This document shows, in pieces, positions 16,846-25,900 of a DNA stretch of 64,000 bases. The position numbers were made by a program, and so were the translations under genes. The notes below the pieces were generated by a model that was not told where the DNA came from, searched no databases, and worked only from the letters and a program-made list of their open reading frames with translations. The stretch comes from CAYYAQ01 sp964469555 (lineage in GTDB: Bacteria; Planctomycetota; UBA1135; UBA2386), in assembly GCA_964469555.1 (NCBI GenBank), contig CAYYAQ010000002.1:36410-100409 (forward strand), given 5' to 3'. Position 1 is the first letter of the stretch; each line of letters begins with the position of its first letter.

Positions 16846-18417
16846 CTACTTCGCAGGCGGCATCTGCAGTGGTTCTGGCTCGCCGGTCTTGCGGTCGACG
16901 GGCCACTGCGCGTCCAGACGCGACATCTCCGCCTGAAGAGTGCCCGCGAGTTTCGAAAGTCGTGCAGGTTCGGATTCGGCCAGGTTGTGGGTCTCCGAGA
17001 TGTCCGTCTCCAGGTCATACAGCTCCCACCGCCGTGCGTTGTAGAAGTAGATCACCTTCCACCTCCCCTCGCGCATCGCGCTGTGCGGTTCGTATCCTGG
17101 TCCGCGCGGCCCCCACACGTGAGGGTAGTGAAAGACGAGCCGCCGGTTCGGTTTTGACTTCTCGCCCAGCCAGTACGGTCGCATGTCGTGACCATCGATC
17201 GCTCGGTCCTTTGGAATCTCGGCGCCGGCGACTCCCAGCAGCGTCGGGAACAGGTCCTCACAGATCAACGGCTGGTCGGAACTCGAGCCCGCCTCGAGCG
17301 GCAATTGTTTTTGAACTGCTGCCTTCGCATCGGGCTTCGCCCAACAAACGAGGAAGGGGACGCGAGTTCCACCTTCATACGCCGACGCCTTGCCCGCGCG
17401 CAACGGCCAGTTGTGCGAATTGGCCCCGGTGTTTCGTGGAGACTTGCCGCGGGCGTGCGCGCTCAACCCACCGTTGTCCGACGTGAAGATGACCAAGGTG
17501 TTCTCAGCGACGCCGAGCATTTCGAAATGATCGAGAAGCGACTGCAGGCTCGCATCCATGCCTTCGACCATCGACGCGTAGCGCTGCTCGGCTACCGGAA
17601 TGTCGATCTCGGTCTTGTCGTACTTCCGACCGCGGTAGTTCTGCATGAACCTACCGTGCGGTCGAATCGGCGCGTGCACGGCATAGTGTGCCATGTAGAG
17701 GTAGAACGGTTTCTTCGCACCGACCGCGCTCGACACCGCCTTCTTGGCTTCGGTAGTACACGCGTCGGTCAAGTGTACGTCCTTGCCGTGGTACGCCTCG
17801 AGACCCGGTATCCCCCAGGGCAGCGTGCGCCCACCTTTCTTCTTGTTGCCGAAGTTCGTCTTGCCGTGGTACGACCCCGGCCCGCCGGCAGCGTGACCCG
17901 CGATGTTGACATCGAATCCGAGGTTTCGAGGATCGCTACCCTTCGTTCCATGCGCGCCCCAGTGCGCCTTGCCGCAGTGGATCGTGAAGTAGCCCGCCTT
18001 GCGAAGAAGCACCGCGAGCGTGGCGTCACTCGGCTGGAGTCCGTCCTTCTGCCAGTTCTTCGGTGGACCAACACGGCCCCACTTGCCGGACTGATCCTTG
18101 CCCTTCGTCAACGTCCAGTTGGTCACGTGGTGCCGTACCGGGTTTTGACCCGTCATGATGGATGTGCGGGTAGGGCTGCAGACGGAGTGACTGTAGGCGT
18201 TCGTGAACCGCACTCCCTGCGCGGCCAGCCGTTCCATCGCCGGCGTTCGGAAGTGATCGTTGAACTTCGTACGCTTCGACCAAAACGCGACGGACGTGTC
18301 CTGCCATCCCATGTCATCCACGAGAAACAAGAGGATGTTCGGTCGGGATTGCGCGCTCAGCGGCGCGATCGTCGCGACGATCCAGAGAACGAAGACGAGG
18401 GTCCTGTCGAAGTGCAC
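16846..18417 (-). CDS. Sulfatase (formylglycine-dependent), secreted
   Basis: This is the second sulfatase of the window, 523 aa from GTG 18417, which places a signal peptide (VFVLWIVATIAPLSAQ) at the N terminus. Key residues: metal-binding NILLFLVDDMGW (Asp34-Asp35), catalytic Cys80 in HSVCSPTRTSIMTG (CxPxR), GKAHWGAHG, YLYMAHYAVHAP and VIFTSDNGGLSAH. It needs a formylglycine-generating maturase, which is not in the window. It is not closely similar in detail to the 8.1-kb sulfatase, so the two probably act on different sulfated glycans. It is a monocistron. Confidence 0.93.
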   Translation of the reverse strand: MHFDRTLVFVLWIVATIAPLSAQSRPNILLFLVDDMGWQDTSVAFWSKRTKFNDHFRTPAMERLAAQGVRFTNAYSHSVCSPTRTSIMTGQNPVRHHVTNWTLTKGKDQSGKWGRVGPPKNWQKDGLQPSDATLAVLLRKAGYFTIHCGKAHWGAHGTKGSDPRNLGFDVNIAGHAAGGPGSYHGKTNFGNKKKGGRTLPWGIPGLEAYHGKDVHLTDACTTEAKKAVSSAVGAKKPFYLYMAHYAVHAPIRPHGRFMQNYRGRKYDKTEIDIPVAEQRYASMVEGMDASLQSLLDHFEMLGVAENTLVIFTSDNGGLSAHARGKSPRNTGANSHNWPLRAGKASAYEGGTRVPFLVCWAKPDAKAAVQKQLPLEAGSSSDQPLICEDLFPTLLGVAGAEIPKDRAIDGHDMRPYWLGEKSKPNRRLVFHYPHVWGPRGPGYEPHSAMREGRWKVIYFYNARRWELYDLETDISETHNLAESEPARLSKLAGTLQAEMSRLDAQWPVDRKTGEPEPLQMPPAK

Positions 18418-18559
18418 GGGGACATGATGCCCGATGTCACCTGAGACGGCACGTTCGTCATCTACTTCCTCGGCGTACACGGTCGGATGCCTCCCGGGAT
18501 CGATGGGAAGCGGAACACGGTCTTCGTTCCCCACACGGCGAGCTCGCGTGACGGCAGCT

Positions 18560-20383
18560 TCATGCTTGCGCTCCTCGTTGCGTCCCGTCGATCCGCCAGT
18601 CGACGAGCGGAACCAACTCCGCCGCCCAGTCGCGCGACGATCGTCTGCGAGGTGCGCCGAATCGCACCCACCACCCGCGACGCGTCGCGTTCCCCTTCGC
18701 GTCGACAACACGTCCACGCACGGCAAATTCGTTGCTCGTAATCGCGTCTCCGGTCGGCGTGTCCACGACGGCCATGTAGCAGTAGCGGCTGTCCTGGTCG
18801 CAGACCGTTTCGGCGTTGATATGCATGACGTAGGTGCCCGGTGGGTCCAGGAACCACGCTCCTACGTCCTTGCTACCTCGCTTGCGCCGGAACCAGTCGA
18901 GAAACGCCTGGTTGCCCGCTGTGGGTTCGTACTCGAGCACTGCTGCAAACGGCCAGGCCTTGCCCGTACTCGTGACGACCTTGTCCTTTCGCCAATGCCG
19001 CACGCCACTCCCGGACACGGGTCCGAGTGCGATCACAGGCTTGCCCTTCTCGATACGCCAGCCGGACGTGTGCGCTTCGGCTCGGCGGGCAAGTGCCTTT
19101 TGAATAACGTTGCGATGGCGGGCACGGACGAACGGACGCGTGTAGATGTAGAGCGCGACATGCGGGGCGCACGCGGACTCCCTGGCGGCGAGTTGCACGG
19201 GCTTGCCCACGAGCCAGGTCCGGAGCTTGTTCTCGAGTTCCACGACTCCGAAACCGAAGACGTTCTTTAGTGCGATCGTGACCGCCGTTCCGCGCTTGAT
19301 CTCACGGGCGAGACGACCGACGTGCGGACCGCTGTGCTCGCTGATGCAATACGACACAAGGGCGAACGACACAACGTGTTCTTCCGGCGTGAGGTCAGCC
19401 AGATCCTTGCCGAAGACCGTCGGGATTCGGGGAAGCGTGCCGTCGCTGGCCATGGCCTTCGCGGCATCGAGCCACTTACCGCGCCGGAACCTCAGCGGAG
19501 CCTGGGCCCGCTCGTGGTAGCAGGAGTTGGTGCAGATGCCGCCGCCGGCGCGCGCCTCGAAGTAGTGCGCGAGGCCTCCATCGAGCCAGCCGTGGCCGCG
19601 CTCACCAATCCATCCAGAGGGCGCGATGTTCGACAGCAGGAGGTGCACGACGTTGTGCGCGAGGTTTCGGTGCAGCGCTGCGTCGTCGCGAAGATCCGCG
19701 ACGTCGTGGTGCATCGCGTAGATCATGGCGTCGCCGAGACGTTTGATACCGACTCCCTGGTGGACGAGGCCGGTCGCGTTCGGGCAAACGCGGCGGTGGT
19801 CGGATCCGCGTTGTTGGACGAGGACGTAGAGCCTTGGCGACGGCAACACGCGACCGACGGGCCACGCGACAGTCTTCACATACACAGGAAGGGCGGGGAA
19901 GTCCGTCGCCTTCAATCCCAGGGTTTCGACAAAGCTCCGCCGCGTGTCCCCGATGCGCCTCGCGTAGATGTGCATCAGGAGATGAGAATCGCTGGACGGG
20001 CCGGATTCGATCTTCGCGGGAGCGAAGACGAGATCGAGGTTCGGGGTGCGGCAGTGCATGGCCACCCGGAGTCGGCCCTTCTCATTTTCCGCGGCCTTCA
20101 GGAGATCATTGCGACGGGACTCGAGCCAGTTCCGCACAAGGGATCGCCGCGCGAGGATCGACTTGTCGGAGCTGGCGTGGTCGCACCTTGGACAGGAGAC
20201 TCGGTTTGCGCCGCGACACTGTGCGCACGCGAAAGCCACGCTGCACAGCACATCCGCCCGTTCGTGGACCAGCGGGCATCGCTTGCACGCGACGGCGCCC
20301 GTGCCCTTGCAGGTCGCGCACGCACTCTGGCCGGGCAGTGTCGATGCCAGCGTGAGCAACGCGAGGCAGACGTACTTCCACAT
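18560..20383 (-). CDS. Secreted protein with DnaJ-like Cys clusters and a degenerate gluzincin-like domain
   Basis: The 607-aa protein has a signal peptide (MWKYVCLALLTLASTLPG), then two zinc-ribbon-like clusters CATCKGTGAVACKRC and CAQCRGANRVSCPRC (residues about 22-68) resembling DnaJ CxxCxGxG repeats. In the middle, HNLAHNVVHLLLSN followed by GWLDGGLAHYFEAR mimics the HExxH...WLxEGxAxY signature of peptidase-MA-like metallopeptidases, but both glutamates are replaced (HNVVH, DGGLA). It is probably a catalytically dead relative with a binding role. The last 30 residues are Arg-rich and may be affected by a frame error near 18600. Confidence 0.75.
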   Translation of the reverse strand: MWKYVCLALLTLASTLPGQSACATCKGTGAVACKRCPLVHERADVLCSVAFACAQCRGANRVSCPRCDHASSDKSILARRSLVRNWLESRRNDLLKAAENEKGRLRVAMHCRTPNLDLVFAPAKIESGPSSDSHLLMHIYARRIGDTRRSFVETLGLKATDFPALPVYVKTVAWPVGRVLPSPRLYVLVQQRGSDHRRVCPNATGLVHQGVGIKRLGDAMIYAMHHDVADLRDDAALHRNLAHNVVHLLLSNIAPSGWIGERGHGWLDGGLAHYFEARAGGGICTNSCYHERAQAPLRFRRGKWLDAAKAMASDGTLPRIPTVFGKDLADLTPEEHVVSFALVSYCISEHSGPHVGRLAREIKRGTAVTIALKNVFGFGVVELENKLRTWLVGKPVQLAARESACAPHVALYIYTRPFVRARHRNVIQKALARRAEAHTSGWRIEKGKPVIALGPVSGSGVRHWRKDKVVTSTGKAWPFAAVLEYEPTAGNQAFLDWFRRKRGSKDVGAWFLDPPGTYVMHINAETVCDQDSRYCYMAVVDTPTGDAITSNEFAVRGRVVDAKGNATRRGWWVRFGAPRRRSSRDWAAELVPLVDWRIDGTQRGAQA

Positions 20384-20573
20384 GACGTGACCTTACCGCA
20401 TCTCATCGAAAGAGTGCGCGCGATCGGGCGGGGCCCCTTCCCGACCGGAGCGCGGATGGGTAAATCAAGGGGTGCCCCGCCTCCTGCTATCTACCAAGAC
20501 CATCCATTCATCGGAGACACGGCATCTCGCACAACAGCGTCTCCAACTGCATCGTCTTTCCAGTCAGCGGCAC

Positions 20574-20813
20574 CTGATCCACCCCGGTCGATACAAGGTG
20601 CGTGAGACGTTCTCGCCTTCACACATCCACACCTAGGTCGAAGCCAAGGGCTACAAGACGCTGATCACACAGCTGTACTTCAAGGGCGACCCGTTCAACA
20701 AGACGGACCGGTTCATCAAGGGCTCGCTGATCATCGACCCGAAGAGAATCCGGCTCGGCAGCGATCGCTCCTACAAGCCCGGCGTGCTCGACATCGTGCT
20801 GAAGAAGGCGTAG
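20574..20813 (+). pseudogene. Fragment of an intradiol-dioxygenase-like protein with an internal TAG
   Basis: The frame reads HPGRYKVRETFSPSHIHT, an in-frame TAG at about 20634, then VEAKGYKTLITQLYFKGDPF and a normal C terminus ending DIVLKKA with TAG at 20811-20813. This is the C-terminal beta-sandwich of the intradiol ring-cleavage dioxygenase family (PHIHxxV...TQLYFxGD). The N-terminal part and the tyrosine ligands are absent, so the gene is dead. A single substitution or sequencing error could account for the TAG, but not for the missing front half. Confidence 0.6.
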
Positions 20814-20820
20814 CCGCGGC

Positions 20821-21186
20821 CTACTTCGCTTCGAGGATCTCGATGTCGTACCCGTCGGGATCCCTGACGAAGATGTAGTTCGAGCTCGCCTCGGGCTTGC
20901 TGCGCCGGTACCACCAGCCGCGCTCCTCGACTTGCCCAACGATCGGCTCGAGGTCATCCACATGGAAGGCGAGGTGGCCGAACTGATTGCCAAGCTCGTA
21001 GTCGCGGTCGTCGTGGTTGTGGGTCAGCTCGATGTGGTAGTTTCCGGATTCATCGGTGAGGAACACCAGAGTCGCCTCGTCGCCGATCGTCTTCCGGCGC
21101 ACTTCTCGCATGCCCAGGAATTCGGTATAGAAAGCCAGAGTCGCGTCGAGGTTCTTAACACGGATCATCGTGTGGGCGAGCTTCAT
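20821..21186 (-). CDS. Glyoxalase-fold (VOC superfamily) protein, lactoylglutathione-lyase-like
   Basis: The 121-aa protein is a compact two-module VOC domain. It has MKLAHTMIRVKNLDATLAFY, LGMREVRRK, IELTHNHDDRDYELGNQFGH followed by LAFHVDD, and FVRDPDGYDIEILEAK. The four usual metal ligands are present: His5, the Glu of IELTHN, the His of GHLAFHVDD and the Glu of IEILE. This matches GloA, which isomerises the glutathione hemithioacetal of methylglyoxal, although many VOC proteins of this size have other substrates. It is divergent from the hotdog gene with 23 bp between starts. Confidence 0.9.
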   Translation of the reverse strand: MKLAHTMIRVKNLDATLAFYTEFLGMREVRRKTIGDEATLVFLTDESGNYHIELTHNHDDRDYELGNQFGHLAFHVDDLEPIVGQVEERGWWYRRSKPEASSNYIFVRDPDGYDIEILEAK

Positions 21187-21209
21187 GCACCTATAGTATA
21201 GGCGCAGCG

Positions 21210-21686
21210 ATGACGAACGAGACGGAAGACCAGGCTCTCCAGGACAGGTTCGCGCCGACGAACGGGTGCTTCGGGTGCGGCCCAGCGAACGAAAAGGGGT
21301 TGCGCATCAGGAGCTTCGTCCGCGCCGACGAGGTCGTGTGCGAATGGCGCGCAAAGCCCCACCACCAGGCATTCCCGGGAATGGTAAACGGCGGTATCTG
21401 CGGTGCGCTGCTCGACTGTCACAGCAACTGGACTGCCGCCTGGCACCTGATGCGAGAGAACTCGCTCGACGCGCCGCCGTGCACGGTGACCGCGGAGTTC
21501 ACCGTGAAGCTGATGGCGCCGACGCCGCTCGACCAATTGCTCACGATCCGCGCTCGCGTCACGGAATCGTCCAGGCGAATGGCGATCGTCGAGGCGACGA
21601 TCGAAGCGAACGGCACAGTGACCTGCACGTGTCGCGGCGTCTTCATCGCTGTTCAGGAAGGACACCCCGCTTTCAATCGCTGGTAG
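21210..21686 (+). CDS. PaaI-like hotdog-fold thioesterase
   Basis: The 158-aa protein begins with CFGCGPANEKGLRI and continues HHQAFPGMVNGGICGALLDC, the hotdog helix with the Asn/Gly/Asp cluster used by PaaI/YiiD-type acyl-CoA thioesterases. TAEFTVKLMAPTPLDQLLTI forms the following strands. It probably hydrolyses an acyl-CoA in the cytoplasm; the substrate cannot be read from the sequence. The short intergenic region with the divergent glyoxalase gene contains an AT-rich tract (CTATAGTATAGG) that could be a shared promoter. Confidence 0.87.
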   Translation: MTNETEDQALQDRFAPTNGCFGCGPANEKGLRIRSFVRADEVVCEWRAKPHHQAFPGMVNGGICGALLDCHSNWTAAWHLMRENSLDAPPCTVTAEFTVKLMAPTPLDQLLTIRARVTESSRRMAIVEATIEANGTVTCTCRGVFIAVQEGHPAFNRW

Positions 21687-21770
21687 ACGCATCGATGATG
21701 AAGCGCACAGGGGGGACCTGACTCGCCGGAGGTGAATCTCGACGCGTTGAGGGTTTAGTGGGTCGTGTTC

Positions 21771-21983
21771 ATGCCCGTCCTGCTCGTGACGATACTCATG
21801 GCGATGTTGGGGCCAGCCAAACTCGGTTGGACGTTCGGCATCGTCTACGGCAGTGGCGCGGTGGCGATGTTCTGGTTGGTGTGCGGGGGCTCCGTCAGGT
21901 TGGGGCGAGTGGTCCGCGTCATCATCCCTCCGGACGAGCGGGGCGCGCGCTCCCAACTCGGCATGCCCGACAAGGACTGGTAG
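21771..21983 (+). CDS. Possible small membrane protein, 70 aa
   Basis: From ATG 21771 (or GTG 21765) the frame encodes two hydrophobic segments (MPVLLVTILMAMLGPAKLGW and FGIVYGSGAVAMFWLVCGG) followed by a basic and polar tail. I know of no family for it. The composition looks like a real two-helix membrane protein rather than a shadow of another gene, since nothing else convincing lies on either strand here. Followed by the palindrome TCCCCCGGGGGA at 22015-22026 before the next gene. Confidence 0.4.
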   Translation: MPVLLVTILMAMLGPAKLGWTFGIVYGSGAVAMFWLVCGGSVRLGRVVRVIIPPDERGARSQLGMPDKDW

Positions 21984-22050
21984 AAAGTGCGCCATCTTCT
22001 CCGCGGGAACTGGTTCCCCCGGGGGAGATGCGATGGCTATCTCTTAGTCT

Positions 22051-22917
22051 TTGCGCACTGTGAGAATCCAGAAAGCAGTCATCACCGCCGCGGGTCCAAC
22101 GCAACGATCGCTTCCCCTGCAGACCCTCGTCGATCGCGACGGCACAGAAAAGTCCGCACTCGCGATCATTCTCGAGGAAGCGCAGAGCGCCAACATCGAG
22201 GACGTGTGCGTCATCGTACACCCGGGAGACGAAGAGGCCTACGCCGCGGCGCTCTCGACCTCGGCACTCCGCATCACCTACACCCCACAGGACGCGCCGC
22301 GCGGCTACGGACACGCGCTCTTCTGCGCCCGGGAGTTCGTCGGTGACGACCCGTTCCTCCACTTCGTCAGTGATCACCTCTACGTCGGCCACGGCGAGAA
22401 GACCTGCGCACAGGAACTCGTCACCGTGGCGGAGAGGGAGTCGGCCGCGGTCTCCGCCGTGCAGGCGACGCGCGAGAGCATGCTCCCCTACTACGGCGCC
22501 GTCGGCGGCCAACGCGTCCCGAACCGCAACGACATCTACGCCGTCCAACACGTGGTCGAGAAACCGACCCCCACCCAAGCGGAGCAGGACCTGCTCGTGC
22601 CGGGACTGCGCGCGGGCCACTACCTGTGTCTGTTCGGAATGCACTCGCTCACCCCGACCGTCATGGATCTTCTCGCCGAGGACGTCGAGGCCGCCGGTGA
22701 TTCGCAGGTCAACCTCGCGGGCGCGCTCGCGCGGCTCGCCAACAAGGAACGCTACCTCGCGTTCGAAGTACCCGGTCGCCGCTACAACATCGGCGTGAAG
22801 TACGGACTCCTCAACGCCCAGCTTGCCCTCGCGCTCAGCGGCGTCGATCGCATGGAAGTTCTCACACAACTCGTCGAACTCCTCGCCACGCGCGAAATCA
22901 CCGCGAACGCCGACTGA
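22051..22917 (+). CDS. GalU-like sugar-phosphate nucleotidyltransferase with an altered signature
   Basis: The 286-289-aa protein (TTG 22051 or GTG 22060) is built like UTP-glucose-1-phosphate uridylyltransferase: KAVITAAG at the start, a LHFVSDHLYVGHG strand with the metal-binding Asp, VEKPTPTQAE, GHYLCLFGMHSLTPTVMDLL and FEVPGRRYNIGVKYGLLNAQ. The nucleotide loop is AAGPTQRSLPLQTLVDRDG instead of AAGLGTRLLPATK...KEML, so the GxGTR motif and the usual catalytic Lys are changed. It may be a divergent or inactive subunit. The kinase/pyrophosphorylase fusion starts 9 bp downstream, implying one pathway. Confidence 0.82.
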   Translation: MRTVRIQKAVITAAGPTQRSLPLQTLVDRDGTEKSALAIILEEAQSANIEDVCVIVHPGDEEAYAAALSTSALRITYTPQDAPRGYGHALFCAREFVGDDPFLHFVSDHLYVGHGEKTCAQELVTVAERESAAVSAVQATRESMLPYYGAVGGQRVPNRNDIYAVQHVVEKPTPTQAEQDLLVPGLRAGHYLCLFGMHSLTPTVMDLLAEDVEAAGDSQVNLAGALARLANKERYLAFEVPGRRYNIGVKYGLLNAQLALALSGVDRMEVLTQLVELLATREITANAD

Positions 22918-22925
22918 CGCCCACG

Positions 22926-25900
22926 ATGACGAGCCGCCTGATCGCGATCATCGAGTCCGCCGACCCAGCGGTCCGCAACACGCCCCTCGAACGCGTGTGT
23001 CAGGATGCCACGGTGTCCGAGCTCCTCGAAGAGTGCAAAGCCCTCGACCGATTCCGGCACACGAGCGACAACCTCTACTACCGCGTCCGCGCTCTGTTCT
23101 TCCTCTACGCGATCCACCGGTTCCATCTGCCGCGCTGCCCTGATCTCGAGAGACGCGGTCTGATCCCGTTCGACGGATACAACCAACTCCTGTCCCGCCG
23201 GTTCGAAGAGGCCATCGCCCTGTTCCTCACGCAGCTTGACTCGCACGGACCCAGCGACGCGATATCGAGCGCACTCAGCGTGGCCTATCACCAGCTCGGA
23301 TTTCAAACCCTCGCCGACCAGGTGCGCCGCAGCGTCCGCTCCGCCCGCGGCAACCAGTGGATGTTCCGCATCGGCCATCCGAAGGACCAACCGCTCCGCA
23401 TCCGCCGGGAACTCCGCGCCCGCGAACACGACGACGCACCGTATCCCCTGCTTCGCGAGCAGACGCCGGTCCGCATGGATCTCACGCACAGTGGATGGAG
23501 CGACATCTTCTTCCTCGGCATGGACTACCCGGAGGCCGCGAAGGTCCTGAACATCTCCGTCGACCTCACGGTTCGCGGGCGCGACGGCGCGCCGCAGCCG
23601 CCGATCGAGACGTTCTTTCGCGTCATCGACGAACCACTGTTGCGACTGACGAGCGTCGACCTCGCCGCCACCGCCGACATCACCGAACTCGACGAAGTCT
23701 TCGACTACGCGAAGGACTACCTCGGCTTGCTCAAGGCGGCGGTGATCGCCGCCGGCATCGTCCCCCCAGGTGTCGAGGGGTCCGGCGAAAGCCTCGTCGA
23801 TCTGCTGGCCAGGTTGACTGGTCGCGGACACGGCATCGAGCTCGTCAGTCACGTCCACGCCATCCCGAAAGGCTCGCGTCTCGCCGTGTCCACCAATCTG
23901 CTCGGATCCTTGATCGCGGTGTGCATGCGCGCGACGGGACAGACCGCGAGCATCGAAGGCGTCCTTCAGGAAAACGAACGCCGCATCGTCGCCGCCCGCG
24001 CAATTCTCGGCGAATGGCTCGGCGGTTCCGGCGGCGGGTGGCAGGACTCCGGCGGCGTGTGGCCCGGCATGAAACTGATCACCGGCCAACTCGCGGAAGA
24101 AGGCGATCCGGAGTTCAACATCAGCCGCGGTCGGTTGTTGCCGAGCCACCGCATCCTCGGCGACAAGGACGCGAGCGCGGAGGTACGACGCGAACTCCAG
24201 GACAGCATGGTGCTGGTTCACGGCGGCATGGCGCAGAACGTCGGCCCGGTCCTCGAGATGGTTACCGAGAAGTACCTGCTCCGCTCGGAAAAGGAATGGT
24301 CCAGCCGACAGGAAGCTCTCGACGTGTTGACGTCCATCCTCGACGCGCTTCGCACCGGCGACGTGCCGACGATCGGCGCGGCGACGACCCGCAACTTCGA
24401 AGGACCGATTCAGGGCATCATCCCGTGGGCGTCCAACGAGTTCACGGAGCGCATCATTCGCGAGATTCGCGAGCGACACGGCGATAACTACCTCGGGTTC
24501 ACCATGCTCGGCGGCATGTCCGGCGGCGGCATGGGGTTCATGTTCAAACCGGAGGTCCGCCTCGCCGCGCAGGACGACTTGCTCGAGATCATGATCGCAG
24601 CGAAGAACGACCTGCAGAGCGGGTTGCCGTTCGCCATGGATCCGGTCGTCTACGACTTCGAGATCAACGACAGCGGGACCCGGTGCTCGATCCTCCGCGG
24701 CAGCGACGCGCTCCTCCCGGCGGAGTACTACACGCTCACAGTCCCCGGCCTGCTCCGCGTCGGTCGACGCGCGCTGCCCGCGGCACGGCGCGCGGAGCTC
24801 GACCGCTTCGGCAACGCGTGCCGCAACCGGAGCGAACTGCAATGGGTGGTCCCCGCACTGTTCGACCGGTTGTTCCCTCGATTACGCGGACGCGACAAGG
24901 AGAACACCTCGCTCGCGCAACTTCTGAAGGAGGGCGGGTTCGACACGAGCTTGCACGAAGAGATCCGGACGGACCTTCGCGAAGGTCGCATCGGTCTCGC
25001 GCAAAACCGGCTGCCCAGCAACACCGACATCCGCGACACCAAGGGTGAGCAGGTGATCAACACGCTGGGCGGGTTGCCGGCGTCAGATCGAAAGAAGGGC
25101 GAGGCGGCCCTCGCCGCCGGCGAAGTCGCCGTGGTCACGCTGGCCGCTGGTGCCGGAAGCCGTTGGACGCAGGGCGCGGGAGTGGTCAAGGCGCTGAACC
25201 CGTTCTGTCGACTCGCCGGCAAACACCGGACATTCCTCGAGGTGCATCTGGCGAAAAGCCGCCGCTCGAGTCGCGCGAGCGGCCAGATGCCTCTACACGT
25301 GATCACGACGAGCTACTTCACGCACGGTCCGATCGCGAAGCATCTCGAAAACCGAGACCACTACGGATTCCGTGAACACCTCCGACTCTCTCCGGGCCGC
25401 ACCGTCGGACTCCGGATGGTGCCGATGGAACGCGATCTGCGATTCGCCTGGGAAGAGATGCCGCAGCAGAGGCTCGACGAGCAGGCGCAGAAGGTGCGCG
25501 ACAGCCTGCACACAGCGCTGATCGGCTGGGCGCACGACAAGGGCGAAGCCAGCGACTACACCGACAACCTTCCGCTGCAGTGCATGCATCCTGTCGGCCA
25601 TTGGTTCGAAGTACCGAACCTCCTGCGCAACGGCGTGATGCTCGGCATGCTCGAGCAGCGACCGCAGCTAAAGTACCTGCTGCTGCACAATATCGACACG
25701 CTCGGTGCGGATCTCGATCCGGCGCTGCTCGGGGCGCACATCAACCGCGGATCATGTTTGAGCTTCGAAGTCATTCCGCGGCGCATCGAGGATCGCGGCG
25801 GAGGACTCGCGAGCGTCGACGGTCGCCCCCGGTTGCTCGAAGGGCTCGCGATGCCGCGGGAAGAGGACGAATTCCGGTTGTCGTACTACAACTCGTTGAC

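Noticed and set aside
22015..22026. TCCCCCGGGGGA palindrome as an operator
   Set aside because: Short GC palindromes are frequent in such base composition, and no promoter elements surround it.
22782..24842. Minus-strand open frame of 686 aa opposite the kinase fusion
   Set aside because: Arg/Glu/Val-rich shadow of the real plus-strand gene; no signature and no start context. Similar long antisense frames (for example 38783-40096) were left out for the same reason.
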